Part shown: in pieces, positions 1 to 5,485 of the stretch | Layout: every line of letters starts with the position of its first letter | Position numbering within the stretch: the first letter of the stretch is position 1 | Assembly (NCBI GenBank): GCA_039181495.1 | Contig: JBCDCP010000082.1 | Span: forward strand, 1 to 13,553 | Length of the DNA stretch: 13,553 bases | Direction: 5' to 3' | DNA from: JBCDCP01 sp039181495 | GTDB lineage: Bacteria; Pseudomonadota; Alphaproteobacteria; Rhizobiales; Tepidamorphaceae | Notes under the pieces: generated by a model | Databases searched by the model: none | What the model saw: only the letters and a program-made list of their open reading frames with translations | Told to the model about the DNA's origin: nothing | Program-made: the position numbers and the translations under genes

Positions 1-228
1 GTAGGCCGCATCCGACATATCCATCTTGACCAGAACATAGCCGGGGAAAAAGCGGCGTTCAGTGTCCACCTTGCGGCCGCGGCGCACCTCGACGACCTTC
101 TCGGTCGGCACGAGCACCTCTTCAAAAGCGTCGGCCAGCCCCTGCTGACCGGCTTTTTCCTGAATGGTCTCGGCAACCTTTTTCTCGAAATTCGAGTAGG
201 TCTGGACAATATACCAGCGCTTGGCCAC
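1..228 (-). CDS. nusG: Transcription termination/antitermination factor NusG, N-terminal part (cut by window edge)
   Basis: The minus-strand frame from GTG at 228 gives 76 residues beginning MAKRWYIVQTYSNFEKKVAE and continuing through RRFFPGYVLVKMDM, the hallmark of the NusG NGN domain. The gene continues beyond the left edge, so the C-terminal KOW domain is not visible. GTG is chosen as start because the MAKRWY opening matches the family and GGAG lies a few bases upstream. NusG binds RNA polymerase, modulates pausing and Rho termination, and couples transcription to translation. It lies 117 bp downstream of secE in the same direction, the standard bacterial secE-nusG order. Confidence 0.96.
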   Translation of the reverse strand, partial: MAKRWYIVQTYSNFEKKVAETIQEKAGQQGLADAFEEVLVPTEKVVEVRRGRKVDTERRFFPGYVLVKMDMSDAAY

Positions 229-345
229 GTCGTTCTCCGTTAGAGCCACCCCAGCGTTCCGCCACGCCGAAGGTAGTCTCTCCAATATCCCTGTTGCCGT
301 TCTGACCAGTGATACGCCGTTCGCGCCAGTCAGAACTGCCTGTTG
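229..345. other. secE-nusG intergenic region with an inverted repeat
   Basis: This 117-bp gap holds a perfect 8-bp inverted repeat, GTTCTGAC at 299-306 and GTCAGAAC at 329-336, separated by 22 bases. In the minus-strand transcript it could fold between the secE stop and the nusG leader. No U-run follows, so it is not a simple intrinsic terminator. A role in RNA processing or as a protein site is only inference. Confidence 0.35.
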
Positions 346-543
346 TCAGCGCCCGTATCCGAGGACAAAGCCGACAAGCCAACCAATCGTTGAATCAACC
401 AGCAGGAAAAACAGTGCGGCCAGGGTCACCATGATGAACACCATGATCGTGGTGACGATGGTCTCGCGCCGGGTCGGCCAGGTGACTTTTGAAACCTCGG
501 CCCGGACCTGCTGCATGAATTGAAACGGGTTGGATTTGGCCAT
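346..543 (-). CDS. secE: Preprotein translocase subunit SecE
   Basis: A 65-residue protein of the short, single-span SecE type found in many bacteria. The N-terminal amphipathic part carries the conserved stretch around VRAEVSKVTWPTRRET (about residues 13-28), followed by one hydrophobic transmembrane segment (about 30-58). SecE clamps SecY in the SecYEG translocon of the inner membrane. The ATG at 543 has AGAGG about 9 bases upstream. It sits between tRNA-Trp and nusG on the same strand and is probably transcribed with the upstream tRNAs. Confidence 0.96.
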   Translation of the reverse strand: MAKSNPFQFMQQVRAEVSKVTWPTRRETIVTTIMVFIMVTLAALFFLLVDSTIGWLVGFVLGYGR

Positions 544-692
544 TCTTTAAGCCTCTTTGTTCGGCAGCGCAACCATCAACTGGTCGATTTTACTTGACGC
601 CAACCGAATTTTGTGGGCCGCCCGCCCCGTTTCAACCACGGAACGAAAGGCAATGGTGATTTTTCCTTGCCCCGACAGCCTATGCGGGGCGA

Positions 693-768
693 TGGCAGGG
701 GCGGAGGGACTCGAACCCACGACCTGCGGTTTTGGAGACCGCTGCTCTACCAGCTGAGCTACACCCCT
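693..768 (-). tRNA. tRNA-Trp (anticodon CCA)
   Basis: Minus strand, 76 nt including an encoded CCA end. The acceptor arm AGGGGTG pairs with CGCCCCT (one G-T pair) and the discriminator is G. The D arm GCTCAGCTGGTAGAGC, the anticodon loop CTCCAAA (anticodon at 733-735) and the T arm GGGTTCGAGTCCC are all present. It lies 149 bp upstream of secE in the same direction, the usual tRNA-Trp-secE-nusG linkage. Confidence 0.97.
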
Positions 769-846
769 AAAGCAATTGCGCGCCCAATCCGCGCTCAAAT
801 TCTCCTGACCTCTCCCACTCGCCGCCTGCCTTGCCCCTAAAGGGCT

Positions 847-920
847 TGGAGCGGGTAGCGGGAATCGAACCCGCATCTTCAGCTTGGAAGGCTGTTGCTC
901 TACCACTGAGCTATACCCGC
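847..920 (-). tRNA. tRNA-Gly (anticodon TCC)
   Basis: Minus strand, 74 nt including an encoded CCA. The acceptor arm GCGGGTA pairs with TACCCGC. The D arm GCTCAGTGGTAGAGC, the anticodon loop CTTCCAA (anticodon at 886-888) and the T arm GGGTTCGATTCCC are canonical, and the discriminator is T. It is the second of three tandem minus-strand tRNA genes. Confidence 0.97.
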
Positions 921-1020
921 CGCGCTGCAGCGTCCCATTCGGACAAAACCGCACCGATTTCAAACCGTTAGCCGACCCTCGCCTAAGCCAGAAAACTGGC
1001 CTCTCAGGCGCAATGTCAGA

Positions 1021-1105
1021 TGGTGGAGGGAGTTGGATTCGAACCAACGTAGGCATAGCCAACGGGTTTACAGCCCGTCCCCTTTAGCCACTCGGGCATC
1101 CCTCC
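1021..1105 (-). tRNA. tRNA-Tyr (anticodon GTA)
   Basis: Minus strand, 85 nt including an encoded CCA. It is a class II tRNA with a long variable arm (around GTTGGCTATGCCTAC). The acceptor GGAGGGA pairs with TCCCTCC, the anticodon loop is CTGTAAA (anticodon at 1069-1071), and the T arm is TTGGTTCGAATCCAA. It is the first gene of the minus-strand tRNA/secE/nusG unit, about 90 bp downstream of a good promoter candidate. Confidence 0.97.
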
Positions 1106-1202
1106 GCACATCTGGCAGATCAGCTTGTCGATCAGAAAGCCGGCATGGGGCAGTCGAAACGCAAGCGTGCCGCAACAACGCTTTCACGCTGGCAGCGATG
1201 GC

Positions 1203-1231
1203 GTTATGGGAGTCAATACCGGCTCTGTCAA
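1203..1231 (-). promoter_or_regulatory. Probable sigma-70-type promoter of the tRNA-Tyr/Gly/Trp-secE-nusG unit
   Basis: On the minus strand a perfect -35 TTGACA (1226-1231) is followed after exactly 17 bases by CATAAC (1203-1208), a four-of-six match to TATAAT. The expected start of transcription lies near 1195, giving a leader of roughly 90 nt before tRNA-Tyr. The leader contains a short inverted repeat, AGCGTG/CACGCT at 1164-1190. Position, orientation and spacing fit a stable-RNA promoter. No other minus-strand candidate of this quality was seen in the 262-bp tRNA-Tyr/rlmB gap. Confidence 0.6.
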
Positions 1232-1367
1232 CGCCCTTCAGAAGCAGATATGACGGCGGTCGCGCTGATTATCGACCACACGCTGCCGCTCAAGGTGCTC
1301 GGTGCATACAACAACACTTTTCCAACAAGCCCGCGCCCCGACATCGGGCTGTCGAATTTGCATAAAG

Positions 1368-2231
1368 ATGGCTCAGAATCGCAAAACCCCTCGCTCTTCA
1401 CCGAATCATGGCCATGGTGGGGGCTGGCGCCGGGCAGCACATGGCAAGTCCGGCAAGCGCGGACTATCTTCCGCTGCTGACAATACGCTCTTTCTTTATG
1501 GCATCCATACGGTTGCAGCCGCGCTCGGAAATCCGAACCGCGAGAAACAGCGGCTCTTGGCGACATCGAATGCGCTGACACGACTGAAGCAGGAACTCCA
1601 CGCACTCGGTTTCCCAGACAGCGCGCAGCAGGCCGAAGATGAGACGCTTTGCCTGACCCCTGTTGAAACCACCACCGCCGGCGCCCTTTCCAGGCAGGTT
1701 GGTCCCGACGCGGTGCATCAGGGATGTGTCCTGGTCTGCCACCCGCTCCCGGCGGAAAGCCACCTTGATCCGGGCGACATGACGCGCGCCCTCGTCCTCG
1801 ATCAAATCACCGACCCGCACAATGTCGGCGCGATCCTACGCTCGGCAGCAGCCTTTGGTGTTGATGCCGTGATCACCACCGCGCGCCACAGCCCCGCGGA
1901 AACCGGCGTGCTGGCGAAATCTGCTTCAGGAGCGCTCGATCATGTGCCGCTCATTCGCGTCCGCAATCTCGGCGGCGCGCTGGAGAGCATGGCGTCCGCT
2001 GGCATTACGCTCGTTGGGTTGGACAGCGATGCGCCCTCCCCGCTCCAGAACATGCAGTTTGAGACACCCTACGCGCTGGTCCTTGGCGCGGAAGGCAAGG
2101 GCCTGCGCCAGAAGACTCAAAGCCTCTGCACTCATCTGACACGGCTCGACACGCCGGGCACGATCAAGAGCCTGAACGTCTCCAATGCCGCGGCGATCGC
2201 TCTTTATGCCGCGCGGGGCGCGGAAGCGTAA
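1368..2231 (+). CDS. rlmB: 23S rRNA (guanosine-2'-O-)-methyltransferase RlmB (TrmH/SpoU family)
   Basis: A 287-residue SPOUT-fold RNA methyltransferase. A basic, low-complexity N-terminal tail (about 1-38) is followed by the substrate-binding domain opening FLYGIHTVAAAL (about 42-53). The catalytic SpoU domain shows motif 1 around LDQITDPHNVGAILRSAAAF (145-164), motif 2 LVLGAEGKGLR (237-247) and motif 3 IKSLNVSNAAAIAL (266-279). This family uses S-adenosylmethionine to methylate a ribose 2'-OH; RlmB modifies G2251 of 23S rRNA. The frame is open further upstream (to 1302), but ATG 1368 gives the basic tail expected of alphaproteobacterial homologues. The ribosome-binding site is weak. It is divergent from the tRNA operon and ends 2 bp before the stop of the convergent gene. 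A closely related TrmH-type tRNA target cannot be excluded. Confidence 0.9.
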   Translation: MAQNRKTPRSSPNHGHGGGWRRAAHGKSGKRGLSSAADNTLFLYGIHTVAAALGNPNREKQRLLATSNALTRLKQELHALGFPDSAQQAEDETLCLTPVETTTAGALSRQVGPDAVHQGCVLVCHPLPAESHLDPGDMTRALVLDQITDPHNVGAILRSAAAFGVDAVITTARHSPAETGVLAKSASGALDHVPLIRVRNLGGALESMASAGITLVGLDSDAPSPLQNMQFETPYALVLGAEGKGLRQKTQSLCTHLTRLDTPGTIKSLNVSNAAAIALYAARGAEA

Positions 2232-2233
2232 AC

Positions 2234-2626
2234 TCAGTCGCTGTTTTGGGGCGCGTCCGACGGCGGCCAGCCATACCAGGCATCGACATCATAAGCCCCT
2301 TGGGCACCGCCGAACTGATCAAGAAGATCCGGGCCGGTTACGTGGCGGCTTCGCGAGAACTGCCGCTCATGCGGATAGGGCGGCACCCGGTCCGGATTGA
2401 CGCGGTAACGCGAAGGCGGCTGCGGATAGAAAAGGTCGAGCAACCCGATATCGCGATCCCCGAACCAGAAGCGGAAGTAACCGGGATGATAAGGGAAACT
2501 GGTCCCAACGGTGTTATGCCCAAGCGACCGCCGTGGTTCCGCCTGCGCATCTCCGGCCAATGGCATAACCATCAGTCCGAGGGCCAGAAGGATGCCCGAA
2601 CTAGCTTGAGCCAACACCCGCTCCAT
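2234..2626 (-). CDS. Small exported protein of unknown function
   Basis: No family recognised. From ATG 2626 the protein has 130 residues. It opens with a signal-peptide-like segment: MERV, a hydrophobic run to about residue 24, and an AxA-type cleavage site in DAQA near residues 26-29. The mature part is rich in Pro, Tyr, Arg and Asp, with aromatic clusters (YHPGYFRFWFGDRD; AWYGWPP) and no visible catalytic motif. An in-frame ATG 33 bases upstream lacks a ribosome-binding site, whereas AGGA lies about 10 bases before ATG 2626. It is convergent with rlmB, with 2 bp between the stops. It is probably periplasmic; function unknown. Confidence 0.6.
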   Translation of the reverse strand: MERVLAQASSGILLALGLMVMPLAGDAQAEPRRSLGHNTVGTSFPYHPGYFRFWFGDRDIGLLDLFYPQPPSRYRVNPDRVPPYPHERQFSRSRHVTGPDLLDQFGGAQGAYDVDAWYGWPPSDAPQNSD

Positions 2627-2772
2627 CGTTGCTGCGTCCTGTTGCAGGAAACAAATCATGGCGGGCAGTTTGACAGGGTGCCGTTAGTAAAGCGTGCACG
2701 GGGTTTGATATGACCGGCGGGCGACTTCCCCGCTTGCATTGCCCATCTACCGCAGATACCTCTCGGCGCCGA

Positions 2773-2803
2773 CTGGGCGATCGACCGCGGTGGCATCGCC
2801 CAG
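2773..2803 (+). repeat. 9-bp perfect inverted repeat just upstream of tRNA-Thr
   Basis: CTGGGCGAT (2773-2781) and ATCGCCCAG (2795-2803) form a perfect 9-bp stem with a 13-nt loop that itself contains the palindrome ACCGCGGT. It ends 6 bases before the tRNA-Thr 5' end. In RNA it would be a hairpin in the pre-tRNA leader; in DNA it could be a protein-binding site. The structure is seen directly, the role is not known. Confidence 0.5.
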
Positions 2804-2809
2804 GCCTAG

Positions 2810-2885
2810 GCCGGCTTAGCTCAGTTGGTAGAGCATCTGATTTGTAATCAGGAGGTCGGGGGTTCGAGTCCCTCAGCCGGCACCA
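2810..2885 (+). tRNA. tRNA-Thr (anticodon TGT)
   Basis: Plus strand, 76 nt including an encoded CCA. The acceptor GCCGGCT pairs with AGCCGGC, and the discriminator is A. The D arm GCTCAGTTGGTAGAGC, the anticodon loop TTTGTAA (anticodon at 2843-2845) and the T arm GGGGTTCGAGTCCC are complete. A T-run (TTTTTT from 2890) follows closely. Upstream there is only a weak promoter candidate, TTGCAT-17-TACCTC ending near 2760. It marks the border between the housekeeping genes and the catabolic cluster. Confidence 0.97.
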
Positions 2886-2939
2886 CTCATTTTTTGTTTA
2901 GAGCAGTAACTCACCCAACCATTTCCACTCGGAGTTTGG

Positions 2940-2957
2940 CGCGGATGTCCGCGTTTT
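2940..2957 (+). terminator. Possible short terminator downstream of tRNA-Thr
   Basis: Plus-strand CGCGG-ATGT-CCGCG (2940-2953) forms a 5-bp G+C-only stem with a 4-nt loop, followed by TTTT. It lies 55 bp after tRNA-Thr and points the right way to end its transcript. The U-run is short. Read from the other side it follows the amidase operon but has no U-run, so it would not act as a simple terminator there. Confidence 0.3.
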
Positions 2958-2979
2958 GAACTTAGCGGTCATCGGCAGC

Positions 2980-3069
2980 TTAACTCACCGGTCCCGCAGC
3001 GAGCTGTTCCAACTGGTCAATCATCGCATGGCTGACTTGGTCTGAACGACGAAATTGGGCAGCAAACAT
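2980..3069 (-). CDS. Possible 29-residue peptide coupled to the amidase gene
   Basis: The amidase stop TGA overlaps an ATG (TGATG) that opens a 29-codon frame (MFAAQFRRSDQ... to AAGPVS) ending in TAA at 2980. The composition is ordinary protein-like (QLEQLAA helix near the end). The overlap suggests translational coupling, or that an ancestral amidase frame once continued here and was shifted. No family recognised, and it may be chance. Confidence 0.25.
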   Translation of the reverse strand: MFAAQFRRSDQVSHAMIDQLEQLAAGPVS

Positions 3070-4226
3070 CACGGCTTCGCTGCCAGCGCCATTTCGAACA
3101 GTGTACCTTCGCTACCAGCTGCACCGATGAGAGAGAGCCCTAGCGGGGCTCCTTCAATTTGTGCAAGCGGCATGGACAATTGCGGCAGACCGGCAAGTCC
3201 GGCCGGGCAGAGAATTTTCAGCGCGGCCATTCGAAATCCATCGAGTTCGGATTCTTCGGCGGTCCTCAACGGCGCTGGACCGGGGGCAGAGGGCACGATC
3301 ATCACCGCTTCTTCCGGCAGTCGTTCTCGCAGTTCGTTCGCAAACACTCTCCGTTGCGCGTGCATTGTCTTGATGATGGCCGGATCCAGAGCCTTCGCCA
3401 TGGCAAAACGCTCCCGTATTCCCGGACCGAAATCAGGAGTCTCTGCTTCCACCCAGGCTCCATGCGTCTCCCAGACCTCCGAAGCCTGACAGACCTTGAA
3501 CATCTCGAGCCATTCGGTCGAAGGGGTGTCGCTAAGGCGGCAGGGTTCCATGATGATTGTTGATTGCAGCTTCTGAACAGCCGGCGCCAGCGCCTCCACG
3601 ACGGCTCCCGGAACAGCCGACCAGACATCGACCGGCAATAGCAGGCGAGCAGGCAAAGGCCCGCTCTGTTCAAGACCCAGAGCCGCCCCTACCTTCGCCA
3701 ATAGCATTGGATCGCGTGTGAACCATCCTGCTGTATCAAAGGATGGTGCGAGCGGCATGACGTTATCGAGCGGGATCAGCCCGTGCGTCGGGCGGATGCC
3801 CCATAACCCACAAAAAGAGGCGGGCATGCGCACCGAGCCGCCGGTATCGCTTCCCAAACCAATATCCACCAGCCTAGCAGCCACAGCTGCAGCGGAACCC
3901 GAAGATGATCCACCCGGAACGCGGTCGGGCGCAGCACTGTTGATCGGCGTGCCGTAATGGGCGTTCGCACCCATCAGGCTGTAGGCGATCTCGTCGGTAT
4001 GCGTCTTCCCGACCAAACGTGCACCGGCATCAAGCAGCATCTGAACCGCGGGGGCAGTCTGCGTTGCGGGGCCGTGGGTGCGTGCCCAGTCTGGGCTACC
4101 GCACCCTGTGACGTGCCCCTCAATATCGTAGAGGTCCTTCACACCCAGCGAGAGACCAGCCAGCGGACCTGCCGGGGCACCAGGCAAGGCCAGGTCGTTT
4201 ACAAAAGCGTTGACGGGATCATGCAT
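3069..4226 (-). CDS. Amidase-signature (AS) family amidohydrolase
   Basis: A 385-residue AS-family hydrolase with the full Ser-cisSer-Lys triad: Lys30 in GVKDLYD, cis-Ser107 in PGGSSSGSAAAVA, and the nucleophile Ser131 in GSDTGGSVRMPASFCG (24 residues apart, as in the family). Such enzymes cleave C-N amide bonds to release ammonia or an amine; no signal peptide is seen, so it is cytoplasmic. ATG 4226 opens MHDPVNAFV, the usual N-terminal helix of the family. The length is at the short end. It is the last large gene of the minus-strand cluster, 23 bp after the cytosine-deaminase-like gene. With an AtzH-like gene in the region, an AtzE-, biuret- or ureide-hydrolase-like role is possible. No AtzG-like (DUF4089) partner is visible. 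The exact substrate is unknown. Confidence 0.88.
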   Translation of the reverse strand: MHDPVNAFVNDLALPGAPAGPLAGLSLGVKDLYDIEGHVTGCGSPDWARTHGPATQTAPAVQMLLDAGARLVGKTHTDEIAYSLMGANAHYGTPINSAAPDRVPGGSSSGSAAAVAARLVDIGLGSDTGGSVRMPASFCGLWGIRPTHGLIPLDNVMPLAPSFDTAGWFTRDPMLLAKVGAALGLEQSGPLPARLLLPVDVWSAVPGAVVEALAPAVQKLQSTIIMEPCRLSDTPSTEWLEMFKVCQASEVWETHGAWVEAETPDFGPGIRERFAMAKALDPAIIKTMHAQRRVFANELRERLPEEAVMIVPSAPGPAPLRTAEESELDGFRMAALKILCPAGLAGLPQLSMPLAQIEGAPLGLSLIGAAGSEGTLFEMALAAKP

Positions 4227-4249
4227 TGGATGCTCGGCAGAAAAGAAAG

Positions 4250-5485
4250 TCAGGACGGCGGGTGGAGTTCGGGCAAGGCATGCGAGAAGCTCTGCCGCCC
4301 CGCCTTGTAGCCGACTATAGGTTGGGCCAGTTCAGCCACCGCCATGGCCTCATCCGTTGCGTCAATCACCACGATATCGGCGGGATTGCCGACGGCGATA
4401 CCGTATTCCGGCTGGTTCATCAGTCGGGCCGAGCGCGCTGAAACCATATTGAGGCACTCGACTGTGCTTTCACGCGCGCCGACCTGGCCAATGTTGGCGT
4501 AGAGATTGGCCATCCGCACGAGCGAGCAATCACCGAACGGCGTGAACGGGTTCAGCACGTTGTTGGTCGACAGCGAACAGTTCACACCATGCTCCAGCAT
4601 CTTGTGAACAGGCGTCACGCCGCGCGGCACCGAATGCGCATGGTCGCGGTGCATAAGGAACAGGTCGGTGGCCGGAAGCACGGTCAACGCCACACCTGAG
4701 TCCGACATGATCCGCGCAGCATGCTCAAGGCGTTCAGGGTCCGCCTGAGCCAGCTTGGTCACGTGGCCGATAGCAACGCGGCCGCCCCAGCCAAATTCGT
4801 CGGCGCGCCGGCAGACATGTTCCAGATCGAGCTGGCCAGCGTCTGGTCCGAAATCGAGGTGCATGTCGATGTCGACATCGAACTCGCGTGCAAGCTCGAA
4901 GATGCGGTCGATCTGACCATGCGGATCGCTATCGGTGTAGGGAGCCGCCCCGATAACCTGCGCGCCGTCCCTAAGGCCCGCCACCAAGAGTTCGTCGGTG
5001 CCAGGATTGTTCAGCAGCCCCTCCTGCGGGAAGACGCATATCTCCACATCGATTGCCCAGGCAAAATCGGCGATCGCAGCTTTGACCCCGTGATAGCCCC
5101 GCATGCCAACCACCGGGTCGACCTCTACATGAGTACGCATCTTAGTGGTGCCATTGACGATGCATTTGCGCAGTGTCCTGCTGGCGCGCTTGGCTACGTC
5201 TTGTTCGGTGAAGCCGGATTTCAGCCGCGCCACTTCTGCAATGGCCTCTTCAAGATTGCCGCGCTTGGACGAACAGCGGTCGAGGATGCAGGACTTATCG
5301 AGATGGATGTGGGTCTCGACAAAGCCTGGTAGCGCGATGCGGCCTTGCGCGTCGAATTCCGAGCTGGCGTCGGGCAACGCCTTTCCGATCGTAACGATGC
5401 GGCCATCTGCGACGCCGATGTCGATCGGCACATCGTCGATACCAGGGACAGTTGCGTTGCGAACGCAGAGATCCAACGCACTCAT
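4250..5485 (-). CDS. Cytosine-deaminase-like amidohydrolase with altered active-site residues
   Basis: A 411-residue protein of the cytosine deaminase/AtzC-like branch of the amidohydrolase superfamily. The HxH motif is His59/His61 in VETHIHLDK, followed by His209 in DMHLDF and His241 in IGHVTKLAQ. Aligned by eye with E. coli CodA, the catalytic Glu (HCDE) corresponds to Phe212 (HLDF), and the metal-binding Asp of the HDDV motif corresponds to Asn308 in STNNVLNPF. The chemistry may therefore differ from classical deamination. The start ATG at 5485 overlaps the stop of the transporter fusion gene (ATGA), with a strong AAGGAGG ahead, so the two are translationally coupled. It probably acts in the cytoplasm on the imported compound. 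It may belong to a conserved non-classical subfamily rather than being a broken enzyme. Confidence 0.85.
   Translation of the reverse strand: MSALDLCVRNATVPGIDDVPIDIGVADGRIVTIGKALPDASSEFDAQGRIALPGFVETHIHLDKSCILDRCSSKRGNLEEAIAEVARLKSGFTEQDVAKRASRTLRKCIVNGTTKMRTHVEVDPVVGMRGYHGVKAAIADFAWAIDVEICVFPQEGLLNNPGTDELLVAGLRDGAQVIGAAPYTDSDPHGQIDRIFELAREFDVDIDMHLDFGPDAGQLDLEHVCRRADEFGWGGRVAIGHVTKLAQADPERLEHAARIMSDSGVALTVLPATDLFLMHRDHAHSVPRGVTPVHKMLEHGVNCSLSTNNVLNPFTPFGDCSLVRMANLYANIGQVGARESTVECLNMVSARSARLMNQPEYGIAVGNPADIVVIDATDEAMAVAELAQPIVGYKAGRQSFSHALPELHPPS

Noticed and set aside
547..1062. Long minus-strand open frame across the tRNA cluster.
   Set aside because: It runs through three tRNA genes on their own strand; chance frame over structural RNA.
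1302..1367. Upstream extension of rlmB by 22 codons.
   Set aside because: The extra residues do not match the family and the internal ATG at 1368 gives the expected basic N-terminus.
4721..5332. 203-codon plus-strand frame opposite the cytosine-deaminase-like gene.
   Set aside because: Shadow of a confidently assigned gene; no recognisable motifs or ribosome-binding site.
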